Shown piece by piece: positions 1-8,508 of a stretch of 64,000 nt of DNA. A program made the translations under genes and the position numbers. The DNA is from Phycisphaeraceae bacterium (GTDB taxonomy: Bacteria; Planctomycetota; Phycisphaerae; Phycisphaerales; UBA1924), in NCBI GenBank assembly GCA_019636515.1, contig JAHBXI010000002.1:372001-436000 (forward strand), read 5' to 3'. How positions within the stretch are numbered: the stretch's first letter is position 1; every line of letters starts with the position of its first letter. The notes under the pieces are model-generated. The model ran no database searches, was not told where the DNA came from, and worked only from the letters and a program-made list of their open reading frames with translations.

Positions 1-1433
1 TTTCATCGTCGAACAAGGCCGCGCAGGAGGCTCACGAGGCGATCCGACCGACGAGCATGAACCACCCGCCCGAGCGCGTCCGGTCCTCGCTCTCCGCGGA
101 CCAGTGCCGCCTGTATCAGTTGGTGTGGGAGCGGTTTGTCGCGTGCCAGATGGCCCCATCGCAGTGGGACGCGACGACGGTCCTGATCATGGGCGGGCGC
201 GGCGGCACGGCGCCCGATGGCCGTTCGATCGGCGAACTGACTTTCAAGGCAACCGGACGGACGCTGGTTTTCGACGGGTTCCACAAGGTGACGGGCCTGC
301 CGCACGCCGCGGACGAGCAGACGCTTCCCGCGCTGTCCGAGGGTCGTGCCCTGAGCCCCTTCGGCCTGGGCGTACACCAGAAGTTCACGTCGCCGCCGCC
401 GCGATACACGGAGGCCTCTCTCATCAAGACCCTCGAGAGCGAGGGGATCGGTCGGCCGTCGACCTACGCCTCGATCATCGGCGTGATCCAGGAACGCAAC
501 TACGTCGAGCAGATCCAGCGCCGCTTCCTCGCGACCGATCTTGGGGAGGTCGTCACCGACAAACTGGTCGAGGCGTTCCCGGAGATCATGGACGTCGGGT
601 ACACCAGGGACATGGAGGGCCTGCTCGACAAGATCGAGGAGGAGCACCTCGACTGGGTTGACATGCTCCGGCGCTTCTACGGCCCTTTCAAGAAGAGCCT
701 GGCGCACGCGATGGAGACGCTCACGCACGCCAAGGCCGAGACGGTCCCCGCGCCCGAGGCCTACACGTGTCCCAAGTGCGAGAAAGAAGGCCGCGGGCGG
801 ACATCGCTGGTCTACCGATTCGGGAAGAACGGGCGTTTCCTGTCGTGCTCCCGGTATCCCGAGTGCGACTACGCCAGCCCGGTGGATCGCGAGGGCAAGC
901 CCCGCCCGGCCGCGGACACGGTCGACGTGGCCTGCCCGAAGTGCGCGGGGGCCATGACGCGACGAACCGGCCGCTTCGGGCCGTTCCTGGGGTGCTCGAG
1001 GTACGGTGACAAGTCTTCTCCGTGCGACGGGATCCTGAACATCGACAAGAAGGGATACGTGGTGGCGCCCAGTCCGCCGGCGTTGCTGACCGAACTGCCA
1101 TGCCCGACCTGCGAGGCGCCGATGAACCTGCGAGGGGGATTGCGTGGTCCGTGGCTGGGCTGCTCACGGTTTCCCAAGTGTCGCGGGCGCGGCAAGTGGG
1201 GCGAACTCGACGACCAGAAGCGCCAGGCCCTTGAAAAGGCCCTGTTCGAGCACGAGAAAGCCAACCCGGTCTTGGTGGTCCGCACGCTCGGGGGCGCCGC
1301 GCTCACCGATTCCAGGGGCAAGCCGCTCCCGACGGCGCCGACGGTTGATGTCCTGGCGGGTAAGACGGCCAGCGCGGAGGCGGGGGCCGACGAAACGCTC
1401 GAGAGCATCGCCGACGAGATCGGCGTTTCATAG
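1..1433 (+). CDS. topA: DNA topoisomerase I, C-terminal part (5' end outside window)
   Basis: Type IA topoisomerase that relaxes negatively supercoiled DNA. The frame is open from base 3, before the first ATG at 57, and its first codons encode the family motif AQEAHEAIRPT, so the gene starts upstream of the window and the ATG at 57 is internal. The rest of the core cleavage/strand-passage domain follows (residues such as EGIGRPSTYASII are typical). Three C-terminal topoisomerase zinc ribbons come next, each opening with CPKC or CPTC and closing with CSRYPEC, a CSRYG...C variant or CSRFPKC. A short charged tail ends at TAG 1431-1433. The catalytic tyrosine lies upstream, out of view. Identification is firm; only the N-terminal half is missing. 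Confidence 0.96.
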   Translation, partial: SSSNKAAQEAHEAIRPTSMNHPPERVRSSLSADQCRLYQLVWERFVACQMAPSQWDATTVLIMGGRGGTAPDGRSIGELTFKATGRTLVFDGFHKVTGLPHAADEQTLPALSEGRALSPFGLGVHQKFTSPPPRYTEASLIKTLESEGIGRPSTYASIIGVIQERNYVEQIQRRFLATDLGEVVTDKLVEAFPEIMDVGYTRDMEGLLDKIEEEHLDWVDMLRRFYGPFKKSLAHAMETLTHAKAETVPAPEAYTCPKCEKEGRGRTSLVYRFGKNGRFLSCSRYPECDYASPVDREGKPRPAADTVDVACPKCAGAMTRRTGRFGPFLGCSRYGDKSSPCDGILNIDKKGYVVAPSPPALLTELPCPTCEAPMNLRGGLRGPWLGCSRFPKCRGRGKWGELDDQKRQALEKALFEHEKANPVLVVRTLGGAALTDSRGKPLPTAPTVDVLAGKTASAEAGADETLESIADEIGVS

Positions 1434-1661
1434 GGAACGGGCTCATAAGCCGGATCGACGCCGTTGCGTCGGCCGATCAACCGATTCGCGTTGAGCATGG
1501 ACCCGACCTGGAAGCCGCGGGCCGTGTGATGAAATGGGCACCGGCGACCGGCACGGCCAGTCGCCACCGGATACCCGATGCGGTTCGTTCGATTCTCCAG
1601 AATATCGCATCCCCCCAAGGGTGTCTGCGAACGTACCTGTGTCTGTTTCCGGAGAGTTCCC

Positions 1662-2795
1662 ATGAATTCAATCTCGTCCACAACGGCCGTGGCCGTTCTC
1701 GCGTTCCTCTTCGCGGGCGATGCGCTCTCGCACGCGGCCCAGTCCTTTACGCTGCTTCCGCACCTGCCCGGCATGAATCGCACCGAAAGCACGGATATCT
1801 CCGGTGATGGCCTGACGGTCGTGGGCGGCTCGCAGGTCGGCACGAGCGTTTACAGCCCATCCACGGCGTTCCGTTGGACCGCCGCCGGCGGGATGACGGC
1901 CCTGCCCGTTCCGGACGGCACGATCCGCGGGATCGCCAACGCCGTCTCGTACGACGGCTCCGCGGTCGCGGGAACCTATTCGCTCACGGTCGTTCCCTTC
2001 GCCGTGCCGCAGGCGTTTCGCTGGACGGAGTCGGATGGTCTCCAGATCCTGCCGACGCTGCCGAACGCAACCACGATCAACCGCGAGGCTTTCGGAATCT
2101 CCGGGGACGGCCGGATCGCCGTCGGCAGCGGGAGGTCCAATGTCAACGCGGTCAGTTCGCTCTACTGGGATGGCGCATCCACACCGGTCAATCTTTTCAG
2201 CGGACGTGCGATGGGGGTCAATCACGACGGCAGCGTGATCGCGGGCAGTTTCTCGTGGAACTCCACGACCAGGTTCTACCGGTGGACCAAGGAGTCGGGT
2301 GTGTCGATCATCAGCCTCCCCCCAGGTTGTTTGTTCGCCAACGCGAACGCGATGTCCGCCGATGGCTCGACCATCGTGGGCACCGGCATCTATTCCCCGC
2401 TTACCGACCGCGCGATTCGTTGGACGCAGCAAGCCGGAATAGTGACGCTCCCGCTCATCCAGGGGTGGACCATGTCCAGGGCCCTCGACGTCTCGGCGGA
2501 CGGCAAGGTCGTTGTCGGGGAGGTCGTCCGGGACAGAAGCGGCAATCCCGGTCAGGCTTTCTACTGGTCGGAGGCGACCGGGATCGTGTATCTGAGAGCA
2601 CTTCTTTATCCATCCGTCCCCGATGACTGGGTGTTGATCCGAGCCACCGGTGTTTCGGACGATGGCCTGACCGTCACGGGGATCGCCAGGCGCGGCGGAG
2701 ATTTTCGCACGTTCGTAGCGACGATCCCCGCTCCCGGCATGGGATTCACCGCTGTCGCGGGCTGCCTGCTTTTGCTCGCTCGCCGCCGGCGTTGA
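1662..2795 (+). CDS. Secreted HAF-repeat protein with PEP-CTERM-like tail
   Basis: A 377-residue exported protein. I chose ATG 1662 because a GGAGAG ribosome site lies at 1651-1656 and the first residues, MNSISSTTAVAVLAFLFAG, form a signal peptide; the upstream ATG at 1578 would add an unrelated arginine-rich leader. The body consists of repeated units of the extracellular HAF type: a stretch like AFRWT..GGM..LP followed by SGDG..VVG, seen at least five times, predicting a beta-propeller-like fold. The C-terminus IPAPGMGFTAVAGCLLLLAR followed by arginines resembles a PEP-CTERM sorting signal (short motif, hydrophobic helix, basic end), implying exosortase-type processing. No exosortase is in the window. 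The biochemical role is unknown. Confidence 0.85.
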   Translation: MNSISSTTAVAVLAFLFAGDALSHAAQSFTLLPHLPGMNRTESTDISGDGLTVVGGSQVGTSVYSPSTAFRWTAAGGMTALPVPDGTIRGIANAVSYDGSAVAGTYSLTVVPFAVPQAFRWTESDGLQILPTLPNATTINREAFGISGDGRIAVGSGRSNVNAVSSLYWDGASTPVNLFSGRAMGVNHDGSVIAGSFSWNSTTRFYRWTKESGVSIISLPPGCLFANANAMSADGSTIVGTGIYSPLTDRAIRWTQQAGIVTLPLIQGWTMSRALDVSADGKVVVGEVVRDRSGNPGQAFYWSEATGIVYLRALLYPSVPDDWVLIRATGVSDDGLTVTGIARRGGDFRTFVATIPAPGMGFTAVAGCLLLLARRRR

Positions 2796-3351
2796 AGTCT
2801 GCTCTTAGGGCGTTCCTGATTCCGACACCCCCCTTCGCGCCGAGTTCGGCGTGCCCCCGGGCAAGTCCCCGAATCCGGCACGCGGCTGGGCCGCCCCGAG
2901 CGACGCGCCCGGAAGTATCACGCATGATGACGGCACGACGCTGCCCGAACCTTGCCGCGAGCGGCAACAGCGGCACGCCTTCATTCCTGTCGTCGCGGAT
3001 CGAAGCGAGCGTATTGTCTATCGTCTGCGGCTTGTCTTATAGACAATTGCTATACGAGACCGCGACGACCCGCCGGGATCGCGGACGATAATGGACGCAT
3101 AAGCCGTTATCTATACCCGTGGCGTTCGTACTCGGCGAAGCGCGTGCTGTTTGACGTGGTACGCCGATCCTGTCGCGCCGAACACGGCCTGGGGAAGGAC
3201 CCCGATCGACTGCCGGGTCGGGGTCGATGTCTCGCAATGAACTCTTCGCGATCAAGCCGATCCATGCACGAGCATGGCAAACTGGGAGGGTCATGACCAT
3301 CGGAGCGGGACCACGTTGACCGGCGACACGGCCGAGCCGATGAAAATTCCC
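2796..3351. other. Intergenic region, no convincing gene
   Basis: Open frames here lack recognisable domains or ribosome sites. The visible structure is an AT-richer patch with TTGTCT-type inverted repeats (3013-3047): ATTGTCTAT at 3013-3021 is mirrored by ATAGACAAT at 3039-3047, and TTGTCT-TAT-AGACAA forms a second palindrome at 3032-3046. TTGTCT (3014-3019) and TATAGA (3038-3043) are also 18 bases apart, so this could be a promoter/operator. The nearest downstream gene on the plus strand is the metalloprotease at 3455. Confidence 0.4.
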
Positions 3352-3381
3352 TTGACCGGGTTCCACGGAACCCGTTATTTT
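3352..3381 (+). promoter_or_regulatory. Putative promoter with embedded palindrome
   Basis: TTGACC (3352-3357) and TATTTT (3376-3381) are separated by 18 bases, a plausible sigma-70 promoter about 75 bases before the metalloprotease start. The spacer is almost entirely a perfect inverted repeat, CGGGTTCC-AC-GGAACCCG (3357-3374), placed where a repressor or MerR-type activator would bind. Promoter assignment is inference. Confidence 0.5.
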
Positions 3382-3454
3382 AGGTGTTCTTGCGGATTGA
3401 TCGCGATCCGCTCCACCAATCGGACTCGATGGGCTCTTGAGAGGAGTCGCTTGA

Positions 3455-6235
3455 ATGAAGTTCTCCGCGTCTGCCGCGGCAGCGGCACTGGTCTTGTCGG
3501 CGGGCATTGCCCTCGCCGCGGATGGGTTTGTTCATGGTGCGAGTCCGACGTCCAAGGCTTCCCCGCAGGTCGCCGCGGCGGTGGACCGATTCCTGGACTC
3601 CAACCCCGGTTCAAGGGTTTACTGGACCGGCGGGCAGGTCACTTCTCTGTACGGGCGGGCGTTCTCGCACGGTGATTCTCCGCAAGCGAGCGTGGAATCC
3701 TTCCTGAAGAATTCGATCGGTGTCCTGGGCGTTCCGCGCGGCCACCTGGTGGCGGGTTCACTCGCGGCGGACGGCGCGTCGGTCCGGGAGATCATGCCCG
3801 ACCTCGATACGGGCGCCATGAAGTTCACGCTGATCTCCTACGTGCAGGAGATCGGCGGCCTGCCGGTCTTCGGGAGCGATGTGCGGATGCTTGTCCGCAA
3901 CGAGGCGGGATATCCGCTGGTGCTTGTCCGCAACAACCTGCGCGAACTGGGGGCCTACCGCCTGGACCAGTCGGCGGCGGCAAACCCGAACCTGGCCGCG
4001 GCGTTCGAATCGGCCGCGCTGCGGGTGCAGGGGATCACGGACTGGGGAACGCCTGAACTGGTGATCTGGGCCGGGACGGGAGAGAACCCCGCCGATCCGA
4101 CGGTCGCCATCCGCTTCATCGTCGAGGCGGGCGAAACGCACGACGAGGGCTACGCCCGGTGGCTGTTCCTGGCCGACGCGAAGACCGGCCGGATCGTGCA
4201 TGCCGAGAACCAGGTCCTGCACGTGGATGTGTCGGGATCGGTCAAGGCCTTCTCGACCCCTGGGAAGAAGGCGGACATCTGCACCGCCGCGGTCCAACTG
4301 GCGATGCCGTACGCACGGGTGGCGATCGGGGCAACCGTGGCCTTTGCGGACGTGAACGGCAACTTCACGATCCCCAACGCGGGTTCTTCGGCGGTGACGG
4401 TCAACGCGGGGATGCGTGGGCGTTGGTTCCGCGTCTATAACCCGACGAACGACGCCCCCGGGCTTTCGCTCTCGGTGACGCCCCCCGGTCCGGCGAACTT
4501 CCTGTTCAACCCCGGCAACTCCGACGCGTTGCGTCGAGCCGAGGCCAACGCGTACATCCAATCCAACGTCGTTCGTGACTTCCTGCTGAACTATGCCCCG
4601 ACGTTCCCCACGATCCCGAACCAGCAGGAGTTCCGGATCAACACGGCCGTCTCGGGGACGTGCAACGCCTTCTACAACGGGACATCGATCAACTTCTACA
4701 ACGCCGGCGGCGGGTGTGCGAACACGGCCTTCGGCGACGTCGTGCATCACGAGTACGGGCACCACATCGTCAACGTGGCCGGGTCCGGCCAGGGCGCGTA
4801 CGGAGAGGGGTACGGCGACCTGATGGGCGTGCTCATCAGCGACGAGCCGGTCCTGGGGTACGGGTTCCAGAACAACTGCAACGCGGGGATCAGGTCGGCG
4901 AACAACGTCCGGCTGTACCCGTGCTCAACCCCCATCCATGACTGCGGCCAGATGCTCTCGGGGGCGTTCTGGGCGACCCGCAACGCGCTGGTCGGCGGCG
5001 GGGTGAGCAACTACCGCGACCTGCTGGGGGCGTGGGGGTGCAACAGCGTGCTGGTTCACACGGGGACGGAGATCACGCCGCAGGTGACGATCGACGTGCT
5101 GACGCTCGACGACAACAACGCCGACATCGGCGACGGGACTCCGCACTACTCCTACATCGCGACGGGCTTTGGTTCTCGGAACCTCAACGCCCCGCCGCTC
5201 AACCTGCTGACGTTCTCGTACCCCTCGGGAAGGCCGGCGACGGTCTCTCCCTTCGGCGGCGTGGCTTTCACGGTGCAGGTGAACGCGGCGGGCGGTTCGC
5301 CCCAGCCCGGCACCGGTGTCCTCCTGGTGGATATCGAGAACGACGGGACGTACGTCCCGTATTCGATGAACCAGGTCTCGGCGAACCTGTACGAAGCGAA
5401 CTTCCCGCCCGCGCCCTGCGGGAGCGTGGTCCGGTACTACGTCTCGGCCAAGACCACCACCAACGCGACGGTGACCAACCCGATCAACGCCCCGACGTCG
5501 TACTACACGCTGATCTCGGCGGGGGCGGTGGCGATTCCCTTCGAGGATAACTTCCAGACCAACAAGGGCTGGAGCGCGACCTCCCAGGGCGCGACGGCCG
5601 GGTTCTGGCAGCGGGCCGTTCCCAACGGCGGCGGGGCCCGCGGCGATCCACCGACGGATTACGACGGCTCGGGCTTCTGCTACGTGACCCAGAACGGCGC
5701 CGGGGACACCGACGTCGACGGCGGCGCGGTCCTGCTGACCAGCCCGGTGATGAACGCTTCCGGGGCGGTCGAGGCGTACATCTCCTACGCCCGCTGGTAC
5801 CACAACAGTTTCGGCAACGACCCCAACAACGACACCTTCCTGGTGGAGGTCTCCAACAACAACGGCACCACGTGGGTCAACCTCGAGACGGTCGGTCCGG
5901 TCGTCGAGTCCAACGGCGGCTGGTTCTACAAGACGTACCCGCTCTCGCCGAAGGTCTCGCTCACCAACCAGATGCGGATCCGGTTCATCGCCTCGGACTA
6001 CGGGGCCGGTTCGGTCGTCGAGGCGGGCGTGGACGCGGTCAGCCTGCTGCTGATCACCGACTGCGGCTCGTGCCCGGCGGACTTCGACGGGTCCGGGTTC
6101 GTTGATATCGAGGACTACACCGCCTTCGTGCAGGCCTTCGAGGCCGGCGACGACACCGCGGACTTTGACGGGTCGGGCTTTGTCGACATCGAAGACTTCA
6201 CCGAGTTTGTCCTGGCCTTCGAAGGGGGTTGCTGA
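3455..6235 (+). CDS. Secreted zinc metalloprotease with dockerin-like tail
   Basis: A 926-residue exported protease. ATG 3455 follows a GAGGAG site and opens a clear signal peptide (MKFSASAAAAALVLSAGIAL). Residues ~60-170 resemble the FTP/PepSY-type propeptide of thermolysin- and fungalysin-like enzymes. The zinc site is HEYGH at 432-436, and GEGYGD with E451 is the likely third ligand, as in gluzincins. Beyond ~580 lie beta-rich regions, one resembling an Ig-like domain and one a jelly-roll module. The last 55 residues (from base 6071) are two EF-hand-like loops, DFDGSGFVDIEDY and DFDGSGFVDIEDF, opened by Cys and ending in a terminal Cys. Substrate is unknown; M36-like assignment is tentative, metalloprotease is firm. 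A strong terminator follows. Confidence 0.88.
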   Translation: MKFSASAAAAALVLSAGIALAADGFVHGASPTSKASPQVAAAVDRFLDSNPGSRVYWTGGQVTSLYGRAFSHGDSPQASVESFLKNSIGVLGVPRGHLVAGSLAADGASVREIMPDLDTGAMKFTLISYVQEIGGLPVFGSDVRMLVRNEAGYPLVLVRNNLRELGAYRLDQSAAANPNLAAAFESAALRVQGITDWGTPELVIWAGTGENPADPTVAIRFIVEAGETHDEGYARWLFLADAKTGRIVHAENQVLHVDVSGSVKAFSTPGKKADICTAAVQLAMPYARVAIGATVAFADVNGNFTIPNAGSSAVTVNAGMRGRWFRVYNPTNDAPGLSLSVTPPGPANFLFNPGNSDALRRAEANAYIQSNVVRDFLLNYAPTFPTIPNQQEFRINTAVSGTCNAFYNGTSINFYNAGGGCANTAFGDVVHHEYGHHIVNVAGSGQGAYGEGYGDLMGVLISDEPVLGYGFQNNCNAGIRSANNVRLYPCSTPIHDCGQMLSGAFWATRNALVGGGVSNYRDLLGAWGCNSVLVHTGTEITPQVTIDVLTLDDNNADIGDGTPHYSYIATGFGSRNLNAPPLNLLTFSYPSGRPATVSPFGGVAFTVQVNAAGGSPQPGTGVLLVDIENDGTYVPYSMNQVSANLYEANFPPAPCGSVVRYYVSAKTTTNATVTNPINAPTSYYTLISAGAVAIPFEDNFQTNKGWSATSQGATAGFWQRAVPNGGGARGDPPTDYDGSGFCYVTQNGAGDTDVDGGAVLLTSPVMNASGAVEAYISYARWYHNSFGNDPNNDTFLVEVSNNNGTTWVNLETVGPVVESNGGWFYKTYPLSPKVSLTNQMRIRFIASDYGAGSVVEAGVDAVSLLLITDCGSCPADFDGSGFVDIEDYTAFVQAFEAGDDTADFDGSGFVDIEDFTEFVLAFEGGC

Positions 6236-6271
6236 CACCCGGGCGGACAACCGGTGCGTGATCGCTCACAG

Positions 6272-6296
6272 GGGGCGCCTTCGGGCGCCCCTTTTT
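6272..6296 (+). terminator. Rho-independent terminator of the metalloprotease gene
   Basis: Perfect 8-bp stem GGGGCGCC / GGCGCCCC closed by a TTCG tetraloop (6280-6283) and followed directly by five T (6292-6296). It lies 36 bases after the metalloprotease stop codon. Confidence 0.9.
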
Positions 6297-6350
6297 CATT
6301 GTCGGCGTGGATGGGCCGGTATCCCGATCGGCGGCGGGCCGGAAACGACA

Positions 6351-6375
6351 CCGGCCCCGCGAAGGGCGGGGCCGG
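6351..6375 (-). terminator. Possible terminator downstream of tRNA-Tyr
   Basis: Ten-bp perfect inverted repeat CCGGCCCCGC / GCGGGGCCGG with a 5-base loop, 13 bases beyond the 3' end of the minus-strand tRNA. The T-run on that strand is weak, so it may be a processing or bidirectional termination element. Confidence 0.5.
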
Positions 6376-6388
6376 GTCACTGGTCACA

Positions 6389-6471
6389 TGGGAGCGGAGG
6401 GATTCGAACCCCCGTAGGCATATGCCAACAGATTTACAGTCTGCCCCGTTTGGCCACTCCGGCACGCTCCC
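6389..6471 (-). tRNA. tRNA-Tyr (anticodon GTA)
   Basis: Reverse strand folds as a class II tRNA: 7-bp acceptor stem GGGAGCG / CGCTCCC (6465-6471 with 6390-6396), anticodon stem CAGA..TCTG around CTGTAAA giving anticodon GTA, an extended variable arm, and a T-arm with GGTTCGAATCC. The discriminator base is A (6389). CCA is not encoded, so it must be added after transcription. The long variable arm and GTA anticodon fit bacterial tRNA-Tyr. Confidence 0.96.
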
Positions 6472-6821
6472 GACTCGCTCCGGTGCCGCACTCGCGGCAC
6501 GGGAAGGGAAATGTACGCGCCTGCCCGGCGTAGAGCAAACCCGGGCGCATGAACCGTGGGAGGATGAACCGCTTCACCCGGGTCAGCCGTCGGCGCTTGC
6601 CCAGATTCACGCCAGATCGGACCTTGGCCGGGTGCTTGGCAATCACCGGTCGGGGTGCTTGTTTACGGGCGTGCGAAGACACCTCCCACAGGCGATTCGT
6701 CCGCCCGCGGCCTCGCTCGGGCCCCCCGATCCGTATCATTCTGGCTTGAGGCTTCGAGGTGTGCCGCGGGGGAAATGCCCGGCGGCCGCGAGCCGGTCTT
6801 GTCCCCGAAGGGAGTTGATTC
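6472..6821. other. Divergent intergenic region between tRNA-Tyr and a secreted nuclease gene
   Basis: About 350 bases with the tRNA promoter and leader hairpin on the minus side. On the plus side TATCAT (6734-6739) could be a -10 element for the gene at 6822, but no good -35 element stands before it. No coding region is supported. Confidence 0.4.
6510..6538 (-). promoter_or_regulatory. Putative tRNA-Tyr promoter
   Basis: On the minus strand TTGCTC (6533-6538) and TACATT (6510-6515) are 17 bases apart, about 40 bases upstream of the tRNA. A hairpin GTGCCGC-ACTC-GCGGCAC (6483-6500) lies in the would-be leader between promoter and tRNA. The rest of the gap up to 6821 shows no supported gene. 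Confidence 0.6.
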
Positions 6822-8450
6822 ATGCGAACCCGCGCCGCCTTCGCCCTGGTCGTCTTTCTCTTCGCGGGTCACGCCGCCGCGCAGTGGAATCCACCGGCGG
6901 GACAATGGGGCAAGACCGAACCGACCGATGTGCGGATCATGACCTGGAACATCCAGGATGCGCTGTGCCGGACCAACAGCAAGACCGAGGACCTCAACGA
7001 CTGGTGCGCCATCGCCCGTATCGTCGCGGCGCTCAAGCCCGACATCCTGCTCCTCCAGGAGTGCGGGGATAACAGCGGGCAGGGGACGGGCTCGGGAGTC
7101 GACTCGGTCGCGCAGTTGACGACGGTCATGGGGTATTTCTTCAACGGCGGGCTGGATTCGTTCAAGGGCAACACGCCGATCACGTCGTGGGTCAAGAAAT
7201 ACGATCCCAACTACGGCCTTGACCACGTGTACGTCAGCGTCGTGACGGACAACTTCAACCGAAACGTGCTGGTTTCGCGCTGGCCCTTTCAGGACCTCAA
7301 CGGAGACAGCCAGTTCGCCATCTCGAATTTCGCGATGGATCCCGACCTGTACGCTCCCGGCGGGTCGGGCGGTATCCGCGGCATCATCTTCGCGGAGATC
7401 AACCTCCCCGACGCGGTGTACGCCGGGGACATCGTGGCCGGGACGATGCACATGAAGTCCGGCGGGTCGAGCGGCGACCTGGCCGATCGCCTGGCGGCGA
7501 GCAAAAACATCGCGTACTACATCGACTACCTCTTCAACGGTGGCGGCACCCTGGTGCCCGACCCGCGGAACAAGATCTTCGACGCGGGTGTCACCTCGAT
7601 CCTGGGTCCGAGCACCCCGGTGGTCTGGGGTGGAGACGTCAACGAGGACGAGAACACCAACGGCCGTGACGGCCCCGCGCGCTGGATGGCCAGCGCGCAG
7701 GTGCTGGGCGGAACCGACGGCACCGACCGGGACCGCTCGGACAGCACGTACGACGACGCCCGCGACCCGTTCAACAACAACCGTTCCACGTTCTCCTCGT
7801 CGAAACTCGACTACATGCTCTGGCAGGACTCGATCGCGACGCTTCGCCGGGCGTTCATCTTCAACAGCGGATCGGTCGGATCGAACACCCACCCGCCCGA
7901 GTGCATCGGGTACCCGGGCAGCCCCGCGCTGGTTTCGAGTTTCGCGTCCGATCACAGGCCGGTCATCATCGACCTGATCCTTCCCCTGGCGGTTCTTCCC
8001 CCCGGGTCGTTCACGCTCAACTCGCCCGCGGACGGTTCGGTGGGTGTGTCGCTGACGACCACGCTGGAATGGTCGGCGTCGGCGGGCGCGGCGGGGTACT
8101 CCGTCGTGATCTCGGAGAGCCCTTCCTTATCCCCGGTGCTGTGGAGCGACTCGACCGTCGCGACATCGATCGCGGTCCCCTCGGGCGTGTTGCAGTTCTG
8201 CACGGAGTACTACTGGGGCGTGACGGCCAGCAACAGCGGCGGATCGACGCCCTCCTCCCCGGTCTCCTGGATGTTCGAGAGTTACCGTCCGGCGGACTTC
8301 GACGGCAGCGGGTTTGTCGATATCGAGGACTACACGGCGTTCGTGCTGGCGTTCGAGGAGGGCGGCGACGACGCGGACTTCGACGGCAGCGGCTTTGTCG
8401 ATATCGAGGACTTCTCGGCGTTCGTCCTCGCGTTTGAGGAAGGATGCTGA
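6822..8450 (+). CDS. Secreted endonuclease/exonuclease/phosphatase-family protein, dockerin-like tail
   Basis: A 542-residue exported hydrolase. ATG 6822 follows a GGGAG site and starts a signal peptide (MRTRAAFALVVFLFAG...AAA). The EEP (DNase I/exonuclease III/phosphodiesterase) core is shown by its order of motifs: MTWNIQD, ILLLQECGD (metal-binding Glu), GGDVNED, SSKLDYMLW and a final SDHRP with the catalytic His. An Ig/FN3-like beta domain follows (from about PPGSFTLNSPADG), then two EF-hand-like loops and a terminal EEGC. Unlike its four relatives in the window, the cysteine before the first loop is Arg (codon 8286). Substrate could be nucleic acid or a phosphodiester such as a phospholipid; it cannot be decided from motifs. 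Confidence 0.88.
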   Translation: MRTRAAFALVVFLFAGHAAAQWNPPAGQWGKTEPTDVRIMTWNIQDALCRTNSKTEDLNDWCAIARIVAALKPDILLLQECGDNSGQGTGSGVDSVAQLTTVMGYFFNGGLDSFKGNTPITSWVKKYDPNYGLDHVYVSVVTDNFNRNVLVSRWPFQDLNGDSQFAISNFAMDPDLYAPGGSGGIRGIIFAEINLPDAVYAGDIVAGTMHMKSGGSSGDLADRLAASKNIAYYIDYLFNGGGTLVPDPRNKIFDAGVTSILGPSTPVVWGGDVNEDENTNGRDGPARWMASAQVLGGTDGTDRDRSDSTYDDARDPFNNNRSTFSSSKLDYMLWQDSIATLRRAFIFNSGSVGSNTHPPECIGYPGSPALVSSFASDHRPVIIDLILPLAVLPPGSFTLNSPADGSVGVSLTTTLEWSASAGAAGYSVVISESPSLSPVLWSDSTVATSIAVPSGVLQFCTEYYWGVTASNSGGSTPSSPVSWMFESYRPADFDGSGFVDIEDYTAFVLAFEEGGDDADFDGSGFVDIEDFSAFVLAFEEGC

Positions 8451-8483
8451 CCAGGCAAGTTCGCGCGGGACCCCGGCCGTCGT

Positions 8484-8508
8484 GCCGGCCTGTTCAGGCG
8501 GCCTTTTT
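8484..8508 (+). terminator. Putative terminator after the nuclease gene, inside the convergent pilZ gene
   Basis: GCC-(G)-GCCTG / CAGGC-GGC hairpin followed by CTTTTT (to 8508). It overlaps the stop codon (8494-8496) of the convergent PilZ gene, so terminator and coding end share the same bases. Confidence 0.55.
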
